DNA of 64,000 nucleotides from Pseudomonas wadenswilerensis (GTDB lineage: Bacteria > Pseudomonadota > Gammaproteobacteria > Pseudomonadales > Pseudomonadaceae). Below the pieces are notes generated by a model, which was given only the letters and a program-made list of their open reading frames with translations, had not been told where the DNA came from and ran no database searches. Shown piece after piece: positions 16,660-25,652 of this stretch. Within the stretch, counting starts at the first letter, position 1, and the number at the start of each line of letters is the position of its first letter. A program made the position numbers and the translations under genes. The stretch spans positions 186,001-250,000 of the forward strand of contig NZ_UIDD01000007.1 in NCBI RefSeq assembly GCF_900497695.1. The letters are read 5' to 3'.

Positions 16660-17448
16660 CTAAGATGGTGCCAGCATATTTCTTTCCACAGTAAGCACAC
16701 TATACCCAACCCGCGGCACCCCCCCCAACCGCTGCTCCACCAACGCCTTCAACGACTCCCCACTCCCCAAATACGCATCACCAAAATCATGCCCCCCCAA
16801 CGCACTCGGGTGCGCCACCACCTCCAGCAACCCTTCAGCCGGCGCCAACCCCGCCCTTAGATCAGCAGGCGTACACACATAATCCGCCGTCGCCCCCGCC
16901 AACTGCTTCAACCTTCGATTAAGCAACGTCTTGAACACCCGCTTCAGCGGCCCGATGTTATGCCCAAGGTTGCGCGCCAACCTCACCGCCACGCCTTCAC
17001 GCGCCGCAAACCGGGCGACGATGACGCCAATGGGCCAGATGTTGTGCACATGCTGGTGCGAGTCCAGGTGGCTGGGCGTCAGGCCCTGGTTCAGGCAGTG
17101 CTGCCACTGCGCCTGCAATTCCTGTTCGACGGCTTCGCGCTCGGCCCGGCTCAGGCGCAGGGTGCGCTGTTTCAGGCGCAGGTCGAATTCGCCATTGGGC
17201 GCGCAGAAGCGCGGCTGCTTGGCGATGGCTTCGCTCAACGGCCGGCCATAGGTGAGGTTGAAGTGCAGGCCGATGCGCCCGCGCAAGGCCGGCAACTGCG
17301 CCAGGCTGCACGCCGCGCTGAACGCCGGCATGTTGGCCATGGCCGTGGCCGAGCTGATCAGCCCGGCCTGGAAGGCATGCAGGATGACCGCGTTGGTGTG
17401 GGCGCTGAGGCCGAAGTCGTCAGCGTTGACTATGACCTGTGAGGGCAT
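16660..17448 (-). CDS. ChbG/YdjC/HpnK-family carbohydrate deacetylase
   Basis: 262 residues. The family's metal-binding sequence is present: NADDFGLS at the N-terminus and SHLDSHQHVHN in the middle, with HFN near residue 60. These enzymes remove N-acetyl groups from sugars using a divalent metal. It is the last gene of the exopolysaccharide operon and overlaps the preceding one by 29 bases; AGGAG precedes its start. A cytoplasmic role on a precursor or lipid-linked unit is inferred, as no signal peptide is seen. The last about 100 codons switch to G- or T-ending codons, so the plus strand there is strikingly C-rich and G-poor, unlike the first half of the gene. Confidence 0.85.
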   Translation of the reverse strand: MPSQVIVNADDFGLSAHTNAVILHAFQAGLISSATAMANMPAFSAACSLAQLPALRGRIGLHFNLTYGRPLSEAIAKQPRFCAPNGEFDLRLKQRTLRLSRAEREAVEQELQAQWQHCLNQGLTPSHLDSHQHVHNIWPIGVIVARFAAREGVAVRLARNLGHNIGPLKRVFKTLLNRRLKQLAGATADYVCTPADLRAGLAPAEGLLEVVAHPSALGGHDFGDAYLGSGESLKALVEQRLGGVPRVGYSVLTVERNMLAPS

Positions 17449-18592
17449 CCGGGTTCTCCTGTGGCGAGTCGGGCTCGGCAGTCGTTACCGAGGGTGGGCG
17501 GCGCAGGCGCTGCAGCTGCGGCTTGAAGCGTTGCCACAGGCGCAAGGCCAGGCCCAGGGCCAGGCCGCTGGGGCGCCAGCTGTAGAAGCTTTGGCGGTGG
17601 TGTTCGAGGGTGCCGGTCATGCGTTCGTGCAGTTGGTGGCTGGAGTTGTTCAGGCTCACCCGCGAGGCGTCGACCCATTCCCAACCCTCGTCCAGGCCCC
17701 AGTGAATCCATTCCTCCAGCAGCACGCGGCCACTGCCAAGTTCGGCATGGGCGGGGACGAAGGCGAGGTTGTAGTCGTACACCCGGCCGCGCTCGAACAC
17801 GCCCAGGCGGTAGCTGATGCAGCGGCCATCGAGCTCCAGCAGCACCACGCGCACCAGGCCCTGGGCCGCCAGGGCGGTGAAGGCCTGGTACATCCATTGA
17901 CGGCGCAGGCGCCCGGAAAAGATGCCGACGTCGTCGTCGCCTTTCCAGCTGAGGTGTTCCACGGCGCTGACGGCATCGAGCAGTGCGCTGATGGTCTCGG
18001 CGTCGGGCGTCACCCGGCGTACCTGGGCGCCGCAGGCGGCAATGCGCTTGCGTGCGCGGCGCAGTTTGTAGCGCGGGTCGCCGCTGATTTCCTGGCGGTC
18101 TTCAGGGGCGATGCGGTGCACCGGTACCCGGCAGCTCAGGCGCTGTTGATGGGTGGAGCTGCGCCGTGCCCAACGGCGCAGCAGCGTGTGGGCCGCCGAG
18201 CCGTCGGGCACTTCGTCCAGTTGCAGCAGGGCGTGGGGCAGGTGTGTGCGGATCGCCCGCAGCACCGGCGCGGCAGCCTTGGCGGGCAGGTCGCAGAGCA
18301 GGGCGATGCGGTCACTGAGCGGATACCCCAGGTGGCGTACCACCGGTACCGTCAGTGGGCCGAAGCGCTCGTTGCTGCGGATCAGCGGCAGGCACAGGCA
18401 CAGCCGGCCCTGATCGCGGCCAACCAGTACCTGCAACTGTTGCCCGACTGCCAGCGCCGCTTCGGCCGCCTGCATCCAGCCCAGGTGGTTGAACGGTGTG
18501 CTGTCGGCCAGTCGCTGGCGCAGCTGCTCGTACTCGGCGGCGGGGAAGTCCGCCGCCGCCAACGACGGGTACCACTGCAATTCAAGGCTCAT
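17420..18592 (-). CDS. GNAT acetyltransferase, BioF2/FemAB-like, exopolysaccharide-associated
   Basis: 390 residues. It has the two-lobed layout of the BioF2-like or FemAB-type GNAT group found in exopolysaccharide clusters: KLRRARKRI in the centre and a C-terminal GNAT lobe with VVLLELDGRCISYRLGV. It probably transfers an acyl group to a sugar amine or hydroxyl in the cytoplasm; donor and acceptor are not readable from the sequence. It follows the second GNAT by four bases and overlaps the deacetylase gene by 29, so translation is likely coupled. A Ser/Glu/Pro-rich tail ends the protein. Confidence 0.75.
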   Translation of the reverse strand: MSLELQWYPSLAAADFPAAEYEQLRQRLADSTPFNHLGWMQAAEAALAVGQQLQVLVGRDQGRLCLCLPLIRSNERFGPLTVPVVRHLGYPLSDRIALLCDLPAKAAAPVLRAIRTHLPHALLQLDEVPDGSAAHTLLRRWARRSSTHQQRLSCRVPVHRIAPEDRQEISGDPRYKLRRARKRIAACGAQVRRVTPDAETISALLDAVSAVEHLSWKGDDDVGIFSGRLRRQWMYQAFTALAAQGLVRVVLLELDGRCISYRLGVFERGRVYDYNLAFVPAHAELGSGRVLLEEWIHWGLDEGWEWVDASRVSLNNSSHQLHERMTGTLEHHRQSFYSWRPSGLALGLALRLWQRFKPQLQRLRRPPSVTTAEPDSPQENPDALTGHSQR

Positions 18593-18596
18593 GGGC

Positions 18597-19286
18597 TCAG
18601 GTCACCGTGGCCGGGGCCGGGCTGGCTTCAGGTTTGCGCAGGGGCTCCAGGCGCGACTCGCTGTAGCGCGTTTCGCGGAAGAACTTCCAGCGCCCGAACA
18701 GGCAGTACACGTGCATGATCCGCCCCTGTTCCTGATAGCCCATGCGCAGGTGCAGTTTCAGCGCCGGGATGTTGTGGCTCTCGCACACGTCGACCACGGT
18801 GTCGCAACCCTGGGCGGCCATGGCCTTCCACAGTTCCAGCTGCAAATCGACCGAGAGCAGGGTGCCCCAGTATTTGCGCGTCAGCTCGCCACCAAATTCG
18901 AAAAACTGCCCGGGTTCCACCGGGAACCAGCAGCCGTAGAAGTGGCGGTCGTGGTAATGGCGCTGGCTGCCCCAGATAAAGGCCACGGTGTCGCCGGCGT
19001 CATCGAGAAACATCAACCCGGTGTGGCCTTCGACGGCCAGTTCGCGCATGGTCTCGATCCGGTCGCCGAAGTGTTTGGCAAAGGCCCGCACGTTGTGCAC
19101 GGTGATGGTTTCGATGCGCAGCGCCGGGTAGGGTCTGAGTTTGTGCGGTGGCACGGGGCTGACCAGGTCGCGTTCCATCCACAGCAGTTCCCAGTGGTAG
19201 AACAGGTAACGCTTGACCCCGGCGTTAAGGGTATTGCGCAGTCCTTTGCGCTTTATACGGTCCTGGATTTTGCTCAAAGCACTCAT
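18597..19286 (-). CDS. GNAT-fold acetyltransferase, exopolysaccharide-associated
   Basis: 229 residues from an ATG with AGGAGG upstream. A GNAT-like core is visible in the second half (VVDVCESHNIPALKLHLRMG followed by YQEQGRI), where the 'N-x-x-A-x-x-L-x-x-x-x-G-Y/F' pattern is the family's motif B. The N-terminal 60 residues are basic and have no known domain. It probably acylates a sugar or amine in the exopolysaccharide pathway. It sits 34 bases after the hydrolase gene and 4 before the other acetyltransferase; together with the two deacetylases it points to acyl editing of the polymer's amino sugars. Confidence 0.7.
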   Translation of the reverse strand: MSALSKIQDRIKRKGLRNTLNAGVKRYLFYHWELLWMERDLVSPVPPHKLRPYPALRIETITVHNVRAFAKHFGDRIETMRELAVEGHTGLMFLDDAGDTVAFIWGSQRHYHDRHFYGCWFPVEPGQFFEFGGELTRKYWGTLLSVDLQLELWKAMAAQGCDTVVDVCESHNIPALKLHLRMGYQEQGRIMHVYCLFGRWKFFRETRYSESRLEPLRKPEASPAPATVT

Positions 19287-19320
19287 GGTGCCTCCTGTTT
19301 CCAGCAGGTGAGGTGCGCGC

Positions 19321-21240
19321 TCATGACGCGCTCCAGGTCAGGGCGAACAGGGTTTGCCCCGGCAATTGAAAGTGGATGCGGCCTTGCTCGCAGGCGAACG
19401 GCGCGCTGCGGGTCTTGTTGTCCGGGCCGAAGAAGCTCAGCGCGCCTTGCGGGCAGGCTTGCTCGGTGGCCAGGCTTACCTGCTGCAGGCGCTCGCCCTT
19501 GTTCACCCCCAGCAGGCTGCGCTGCTTGCCGCGGGCCATGGCCAGGGCGTCGACCTCGAAGGCGTCGTTGTCCAGGGCCAGCACCTGGTCGAGCCAGTGC
19601 TGCTGGATGAACTGCTGGGCCAGGCCCACCGGCTTGAGCTCAAAGCGGTTCTCGCCGAGCACCCGGACCATGCCTTTGGGCCACTCGGGTTCGTCGGCGA
19701 CATGGAACCAGTTGAGCATGTCGAGCAGGCCGTCCTGGGAGGCGTTGATCACCACCGAGGTCCACCACAGGGCGGTGAAGTGGGTTTCCTGGTCGTAGGG
19801 GCTCAGGCTCGAACCGCTGGAAAGGTTGGTCTGGTCGAGCAGCAGGGCCTTGTTTGGCCGGCCCTGGGCGTTGAGGCCGACCAGGTTGGCCGCCTGGCGC
19901 ACCGAATCGCGGTAGCTGCGGGTGGCCAGCAGGTCGCGGACCATCCATTCGTGCCAGGCCAGGGCGTCGATCTGGCTGCCATGCTCCTTGAGCAGGCGCC
20001 GCGCCCAGTCCAGGCCGATGCGTTTTTCGCTGCTGCCGTGCAGGGGGCCATTGACCAGCCGGGAGCTGGCCGGCATGGCGATGCGCACCCCGGCTTCGCG
20101 GGCGCCGGGGCTGCGTTGCACGCGCTCGGCCATGGCCTGGAAGTAGCGGCTGAAGGTCGGGTAGTCGCTGTAGTTGAGGTTGGGCTCGTCGGCGAAGGCC
20201 AGGTAGTGCAGGGTGCTGCCGCCCAGCTTGCGGGTGGTGTTCAGCCAGTCGTCGAGGCCGTCGTGGCTGGTGCGGTCGGCGGCCAGTACCGATTCGCGGC
20301 CGGTGCCGGCCAGCAGGGTGATGTCCTGTTTGATGGTGTAGCGTTGCTGGTAAAAGCTGCGGAATGCCGTTTCGTACCCCGGCTTGCGCGCGAGCAGGTC
20401 GGCAAAGCTGTAGTAGCCGGCGGCTTGCGGCTGCAATGCATCGAGCACGGCGTAGCTGGACGGCGGCGGCAGCACATAGGGCAGGTTGACGCCCAGGTCC
20501 GGGGTGCGGCCCAGCACCGTGTGGCCGAGGGTTAGCGCGACCTTGCCGTCGCTGTTGTGCAGCGGCCGCAGTTGCCCGGGCTGCTGGGCGAACAGGTTGG
20601 CGCTGCCGTCGAGCCAGAACGCCACCTTGCCGCGCCCTTGCAGTTGCAGGCGGAAGGTCTGCTCTTTACTCGACTGCGGTAGCGCCAGGCGATCGAACTG
20701 CCAGTAGGCGGGGTAGGGCTTGAGCGCCAGGCTCAGCTGTTGAGCATCGCCCAGGCGCTGCACCTGCAGGCCGCGCACGCCGCCGTGGTACTTGCCGGCC
20801 AGGCTGGCTTTCTCGCCCGCGGGCACTTTGAAGTACAGCTCGACGTTGGGCCCAACCTCGGCGCTGAAATGCACCTTGGCCGGGGCGAACAGGGCGCGGG
20901 TGCTGTCGGCGTGCTCGATGCGGTAACGCCGGAAGCTGTAGCCGGGGATTTCCAGTTGGTAGTCGCTGTTGCTCGCCGCCAGTGGCCACTGCACCCGGCC
21001 ACGGGGTTCATCGGCCTTGATCGGGCGATCGGTCTGCAACTGGCCCTGGCCATTGAGCAGGAAGATGTGTTCGGGGTTGGCGTCGGCCTGCCAGGCCGGT
21101 TGCCAACTGACCGTCACGGTGTCGGCCTTGGCCGCCTGCAAGTACAGGCTGCCGTCGCGAATGTCGCCCCATTGCAAGGGCGCAGCCTGCAGCGTGGCAC
21201 TGAGCACCAGGGTGGCGAACACCAGGCCGGCGCGTTTCAT
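19321..21240 (-). CDS. Secreted glycoside hydrolase-like protein of the exopolysaccharide operon
   Basis: 639 residues with a signal peptide (MKRAGLVFATLVLSATLQA), so periplasmic or beyond. The first about 230 residues look like beta-rich modules; the rest resembles a TIM barrel of clan GH-A type, with FADEPNLNYSDYP as a possible acid/base region and LLLDQTNLSSGSS as a later strand. A C-terminal beta domain is likely. I cannot assign a GH family. Hydrolases in Wzx/Wzy loci usually trim or release the polymer during export. Its start overlaps the flippase stop by four bases (ATGA). Confidence 0.65.
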   Translation of the reverse strand: MKRAGLVFATLVLSATLQAAPLQWGDIRDGSLYLQAAKADTVTVSWQPAWQADANPEHIFLLNGQGQLQTDRPIKADEPRGRVQWPLAASNSDYQLEIPGYSFRRYRIEHADSTRALFAPAKVHFSAEVGPNVELYFKVPAGEKASLAGKYHGGVRGLQVQRLGDAQQLSLALKPYPAYWQFDRLALPQSSKEQTFRLQLQGRGKVAFWLDGSANLFAQQPGQLRPLHNSDGKVALTLGHTVLGRTPDLGVNLPYVLPPPSSYAVLDALQPQAAGYYSFADLLARKPGYETAFRSFYQQRYTIKQDITLLAGTGRESVLAADRTSHDGLDDWLNTTRKLGGSTLHYLAFADEPNLNYSDYPTFSRYFQAMAERVQRSPGAREAGVRIAMPASSRLVNGPLHGSSEKRIGLDWARRLLKEHGSQIDALAWHEWMVRDLLATRSYRDSVRQAANLVGLNAQGRPNKALLLDQTNLSSGSSLSPYDQETHFTALWWTSVVINASQDGLLDMLNWFHVADEPEWPKGMVRVLGENRFELKPVGLAQQFIQQHWLDQVLALDNDAFEVDALAMARGKQRSLLGVNKGERLQQVSLATEQACPQGALSFFGPDNKTRSAPFACEQGRIHFQLPGQTLFALTWSAS

Positions 21241-22541
21241 GCCGGCCGCCGTTGCAGCATCTGCCGCAGGGGCGCCAGGTCGCTGGGCAGTACCAGCAAG
21301 GTTTGCCAGAACGGCACGCCGCTAAGTTTGCAGTACAGCAGCAACATCGCCAGGGTCACCGCCAGGTAGGCAATGGACGAGGCCATGGCGGCGCCGACGA
21401 TGCCGTAGACGGGAATCAGCAGCACGTTGAGCACCAGGTTCAATGCCGCACCCAGGCCCATCAGCAGCGATACCGTGCCGGGGCGGTTCTTGCCCAGCAG
21501 GTCGAGGCGCAGGATGCTCGCGTAGCACAGGCCGAACAGCCCGGGCAGCAAGGCCAGCAAGGCCGGGTAGGCCGGCTGGTATTCGGCGCCGAACAGGGTG
21601 ACGATCAGCCACTCGCCGATCAGCGCCATGCTCAGGCAGGCGCCGAGCATCACCGTGGCGGTCAGGCGCAGGGCCAGCGGGGTCAGTTTGTCCATGCCGG
21701 CGTCCTGCTGCAGCAGGCGTTTCATCAAGGGCGTGGTCACCGCTTCGGGGACGATCAGCAACAGTTCGGCGGCAGCGCTGGCCATGGCGTAATGGCCCAG
21801 CGCCGCACTGCCGAGCATGGCGCTGATGAACAGGTAGTCCGAACGCAGGATCACTTGCTGGAACAACAGGTCCGGATGGCTCTTGGCACTGTAGGAGAGC
21901 AGCTCGCGCTGGCCGCTGCGGTCCCAGCACAGGCGGATTGCATGTTGCCGGCCGAGCCAGTACAGGCCCAGCAGCACCACCAGGCTCAGGCCCAGCAGCC
22001 AGCTGATCAGCGCCGCTTCCAGCGCCGCGTTCTGCCACATCCAGAACATCCCGACAAACAGCAGCAGCGGCACCAGCGACTCGGTCAGGCGCAAGGCGTT
22101 GAAGGCGCCAACGCCGCCGGTGGCGTTGTGCAGGGTCAGCAGGCCGCTTTTGAGCACCGTCAGCGGCACCGCCAGCAGCAACAGCCAGGCCAGCAGGCCG
22201 AGCTGGGTGGTCACTTCAAGTTCGTTGCCGAACGCCCGGGCCAGGGCCACGCAGATCAGGGTCAGGGCGCCGGCCACCAGGCAGCCGTAGATCAGCACCT
22301 GGCTCAGTAGCAGGCCCATGCTGCGCTGCTTGGCCGCCTGGTAACCGACGGCTGTATTGAGGCCGCCGCTGGTGGCGGCGCTGATCAGGTCGGGCAGGGT
22401 GCTGAGCAGGGCGAACAGGCCACGCTCGCTAGGGCCGAGAATGCGCGCCAGCAGCACGTTGCGCATCAGCCGCAGGGCGATCATCGCCAGGCGCGTGCCC
22501 ATGCTCAGCAGCAGGTGGCGAACATAGTGGCTGCGGCTCAT
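21237..22541 (-). CDS. Wzx-type polysaccharide flippase
   Basis: 434 residues, almost wholly hydrophobic, with about 12 predicted membrane segments. Features of the MATE/MOP flippase superfamily are present: an N-terminal RNVLLARILGPSERGLFALL region and LGHYAMASAAAELLLIVP in the middle. It should move the lipid-linked repeat unit across the inner membrane. It overlaps both the deacetylase gene upstream and the hydrolase gene downstream by four bases, typical of coupled translation. Confidence 0.85.
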   Translation of the reverse strand: MSRSHYVRHLLLSMGTRLAMIALRLMRNVLLARILGPSERGLFALLSTLPDLISAATSGGLNTAVGYQAAKQRSMGLLLSQVLIYGCLVAGALTLICVALARAFGNELEVTTQLGLLAWLLLLAVPLTVLKSGLLTLHNATGGVGAFNALRLTESLVPLLLFVGMFWMWQNAALEAALISWLLGLSLVVLLGLYWLGRQHAIRLCWDRSGQRELLSYSAKSHPDLLFQQVILRSDYLFISAMLGSAALGHYAMASAAAELLLIVPEAVTTPLMKRLLQQDAGMDKLTPLALRLTATVMLGACLSMALIGEWLIVTLFGAEYQPAYPALLALLPGLFGLCYASILRLDLLGKNRPGTVSLLMGLGAALNLVLNVLLIPVYGIVGAAMASSIAYLAVTLAMLLLYCKLSGVPFWQTLLVLPSDLAPLRQMLQRRPA

Positions 22542-23548
22542 GGGCGGCCCCCGCGGCTGATGCGCCAGGCCAGCAAGGAAGGCCGGCTGGCGGTGCGCTG
22601 GCTGACGCTGATGCGCGGCAGGGCCAGGGGGTCGTCATGGCCCTGGCAGATCCCGGCGCGGGTGCTCAGGGCAAACGGGTACCGGTGCGCGGCCAGGCGT
22701 TCGCGCACCCGCGCATCGTGGTCGCCATTGGGGTAGCAGTACACCGGCAGCGGTTGTTTGCAGCCTTGTTGCAGGGCGTAGTGGCTGCGGCTCAGTTCTT
22801 CTTCCAGGCGCTGGTCGTCCAGGCCAGGCAGCAGTGCGTGGCTGGCGCCGTGGGGGCCGAAGCTGATCAAGCCGGAATTCTCCAGGTGACGCACCTGGTT
22901 CCAGTCCAGGGCCTGGGGCAGGGATTCGGCCGGGCAGGCATCGGTGAGGTGATGCAGGGCCATGGGGCTCAGGGTTTTCAGGCTTTGCAGGTATTTGCCC
23001 AGGGCCTGGCTGCGGGCATGGGACCGATCGCTCATGAAGTAGGCGGCCGGCAGCGGCCGGCCGATCTTGCGCAATTGCTCGATCAACGCCCGGCGCGATG
23101 TTTCGCCGTGGCTGCCCCAGAGGGTTTCGCCCAGGCTTTCCCACCAGAAGCGCTGGCGGCTGCCGATGTAGTCGGTGGACAAAAAGATGCTCGCCGGCAC
23201 CTGGTATTGCTGCAGCAGCGGGAAGGCATTGAGGGCATTGTCGCGCCAGCCGTCGTCGAAGGTCAGGGCGACCTTGGGCCGGCCGCCGTTGCGCGGCTGC
23301 TCGTGGGTTTTCAGCAGGTCCATCAGGTGCACGCAGTCAAAGTGGCGTTGCAGCCAGCGCAGCAAACGCTCGAAGGCCTGGGGGCCGACGCACAGTTCGT
23401 TGCGATGGGGCAGGGCGGCGCTGCTGTCGTCGGCCAGCACCCGGTGCAACATGAGGATTACGCCGGCGCCGCGCAACTGGCTGCGACCCTTGGGCGAGTT
23501 GAGGTAAAACCAACCGCTGGCACGCTTGATACTGGTTTTTATCGGCAT
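22538..23548 (-). CDS. Polysaccharide deacetylase (CE4, NodB-like)
   Basis: 336 residues. The NodB signature is clear: VALTFDDGWRDN holds the catalytic Asp and metal-binding Asp, and FGPHGASHALL supplies the His-x3-His ligands. MLHRV near the N-terminus is also typical. CE4 enzymes remove N-acetyl groups from hexosamine polymers. No signal peptide is obvious, so action on a lipid-linked unit inside the cell is possible. It is nine bases downstream of the glycosyltransferase gene. With the ChbG-type enzyme it is the second deacetylase in the operon. Confidence 0.85.
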   Translation of the reverse strand: MPIKTSIKRASGWFYLNSPKGRSQLRGAGVILMLHRVLADDSSAALPHRNELCVGPQAFERLLRWLQRHFDCVHLMDLLKTHEQPRNGGRPKVALTFDDGWRDNALNAFPLLQQYQVPASIFLSTDYIGSRQRFWWESLGETLWGSHGETSRRALIEQLRKIGRPLPAAYFMSDRSHARSQALGKYLQSLKTLSPMALHHLTDACPAESLPQALDWNQVRHLENSGLISFGPHGASHALLPGLDDQRLEEELSRSHYALQQGCKQPLPVYCYPNGDHDARVRERLAAHRYPFALSTRAGICQGHDDPLALPRISVSQRTASRPSLLAWRISRGGRP

Positions 23549-23557
23549 GTCAGGTGC

Positions 23558-24694
23558 TCATCGAGTCTGGTCGGGGTTCCATTGGTTGTAGCTGTGCCCG
23601 CGCAAGAACTGCCACAGGCCGACGCTCATGCCGGCCAGGGTCACCAGCACGAAGGCCGCCAGGCGAAACGGTTTGGGCAGGCGTTGGCGCACATCCAGCA
23701 GGCCGGCGATGGCAATGGCATAGCCAAGCAGTTGCGCGGCCAGGGTCAGTTGGTAAAAGCCGTGGCCGTCGAACAACCACAGGTTGGCCAGCAGCAAGGG
23801 CAGCAACAGCACCGGCGCCAGGCGGCGGATCAGCTTGTGGCTGATCAGGGCAATGGCGTACAAGCCATGGCGCAGCGGGTTGAGCAGTTCGCGGCGGGCG
23901 GCCAGGCTGATCAGGCCGCCGACGGTGACCCGCTGGCGACGGCTGAACTGGCGGTCGGCTTCGTCCACGCCCTGGTCGAGGACCTGGGCCTCGTCGACAT
24001 ACACCACGCGCTTGCCGGCGACCGGCGCACAGGTATTGATGTAGAAGTCGTCGTTGACCCGCGCCGGGATCGGCTGGTACAGCTCGCGGCGCACGGCCTG
24101 CAGGGCGCCGTCGGCGGACACCGTGCAACCGGTGCGGCTTTCCACCCGCCGCAGCCAGGCTTCGTAGTGGCGGTACAGGCTTTCGCCCAGGCTCAGGCCC
24201 TTGCCGGCCACCGGGATGATCATCTTGCCCACCGTGCCGCCGACCTGCGGGTCGGCAAAGGGCGCCAGCAACGCCGCCAGGGTGCCGTCGATCCAGTGCA
24301 CATCGGCATCGGTGAACACCACGATGTCGCCCGTGCACTGGGTGACGGCGACGTTGAGCACGCTGTTCTTGCCCATCCGCGGCAGGTCCAGGACCCGAAT
24401 GCGCGGGTCGTCGAAGCTGCGTGCCAGGGCCACGGTGCGGTCGCTGGAGCCATCGCTGGCGACGACGATCTGCAGGCTTTCAGCGTGATAATCCTGGGCC
24501 AGCAGGTTGCGCAGCTTGTTGTCGATGTTGCGTTCCTCGTTGTGCGCTGCCACCACCACGCTAACCCGTTGCGGTGGCAGCGCTGCCGGTGTGTGGCGCG
24601 GGAACAACGGCCCCAGCACGGTGAGCAGCAGGGGGTAGCCTAGCCAGGCATAAAACGGCAGCAACAGGCACAACCAAAAAATGAATTCAGCCAC
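23558..24694 (-). CDS. Membrane glycosyltransferase family 2 (processive type)
   Basis: 378 residues. A membrane segment lies at about 5-30, then a GT2 domain with VSVVVAAHNEERNI, ASDGSSDRT, FTDADVHW (DxD-type) and NDDFYINT, followed by SRRQRVTVGG in the place of the QxxRW motif, and four or so C-terminal membrane helices. This layout is that of membrane-embedded GT2 synthases of exopolysaccharides. Sugar donor is unknown. Its start overlaps the other GT2 gene by eight bases. Confidence 0.85.
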   Translation of the reverse strand: MAEFIFWLCLLLPFYAWLGYPLLLTVLGPLFPRHTPAALPPQRVSVVVAAHNEERNIDNKLRNLLAQDYHAESLQIVVASDGSSDRTVALARSFDDPRIRVLDLPRMGKNSVLNVAVTQCTGDIVVFTDADVHWIDGTLAALLAPFADPQVGGTVGKMIIPVAGKGLSLGESLYRHYEAWLRRVESRTGCTVSADGALQAVRRELYQPIPARVNDDFYINTCAPVAGKRVVYVDEAQVLDQGVDEADRQFSRRQRVTVGGLISLAARRELLNPLRHGLYAIALISHKLIRRLAPVLLLPLLLANLWLFDGHGFYQLTLAAQLLGYAIAIAGLLDVRQRLPKPFRLAAFVLVTLAGMSVGLWQFLRGHSYNQWNPDQTR

Positions 24695-25652
24695 GGGCGG
24701 GCCTCCTTGCGCTCCAGTTGAACAGGCTGAGCACGAAGGCCGCGCCGGCCAGGTGCAGGCGGATCCAGTGCAGGCCCCAGAGCTGCAGGGCGAACAGCAG
24801 GTCGCGGTGTTTCAGGCTCTGGCGCAGGCTCAGCACCAGCGCCGGGACACTGGTGACGAATAGCATGAATAGCGCCACGTGCGGGTAACCATCGAGCAGC
24901 GCCAACAAGGCCAGGGCATCGAGCAACCAGGCAGCCAGTGACAACAGCGGGAAGCGCAGCAGGCGCAGGCTCAAGCCATTGCAGCGCAGCAGTTGCAGGT
25001 TGCTGCCCTGGCGCCACAGCTCCTTGCCCAGCCACTCGCTCCAGCTGCCCTCGAAACCCCAGTGCAGCACCACCGGGTCGCGCAGGGCCAGCAGGCGTGC
25101 GCCGGCCTTGTTCAGGTGCCAGGTAAAGTCCTTGTCTTCGCCGGTGCGCAGGGTTTCGCTAAAGCCGCCGACCTGGTCGAACCAGTGGCGCTGCATCAGC
25201 AGGTTGGGCGTCGGCAGCCATTGCATGCGGTGCAGCGCCGGCAAGCCTGCGCGCAGGGTGCGCCGTTGCCAGGCGCGGGCGAACCAGGGCGCCAGGCGCG
25301 GGGTGTCGCAGTCCAGGGCAAACACATCGCCACGGCCTTCGGCATGCAGGTCGAGCAGCAGGCTCAGCCAGTGCTCCGGCACTTCGATATCGGCATCGAG
25401 GAACGCCAGCCACTCACCGCTGCTGGCCTGCACGCCACGGTTGCGCAGGGCGCCGATGGTCAGCCCCGGCAGGCTCAGCACCTGGGCACCGAGGCTGCGG
25501 GCGATCTGCGGGCCGTCATCGCTGGAGCCGTTGTCGACCACCACCAACTCGCATTCGAGGCCGGCATCGGCGGCGGCTTGCATGGCCGACTGCAGGGTCC
25601 GGGCAATGTGCCGCGCCTCGTTGAACATCGGCACCACGACGCTGACTTTCAT
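24687..25652 (-). CDS. Glycosyltransferase family 2
   Basis: 321 residues. GT2 A-fold: VSVVVPMFNEARHI at the N-terminus, ELVVVDNGSSDDGP, then AFLDADIEVP (DxD) and TGEDKDFTWHLNK as the catalytic acidic region. Two hydrophobic segments near the C-terminus may anchor it to the membrane. It adds one sugar to the growing lipid-linked unit. Starts at an ATGA overlap with the polymerase gene. Confidence 0.85.
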   Translation of the reverse strand: MKVSVVVPMFNEARHIARTLQSAMQAAADAGLECELVVVDNGSSDDGPQIARSLGAQVLSLPGLTIGALRNRGVQASSGEWLAFLDADIEVPEHWLSLLLDLHAEGRGDVFALDCDTPRLAPWFARAWQRRTLRAGLPALHRMQWLPTPNLLMQRHWFDQVGGFSETLRTGEDKDFTWHLNKAGARLLALRDPVVLHWGFEGSWSEWLGKELWRQGSNLQLLRCNGLSLRLLRFPLLSLAAWLLDALALLALLDGYPHVALFMLFVTSVPALVLSLRQSLKHRDLLFALQLWGLHWIRLHLAGAAFVLSLFNWSARRPARG

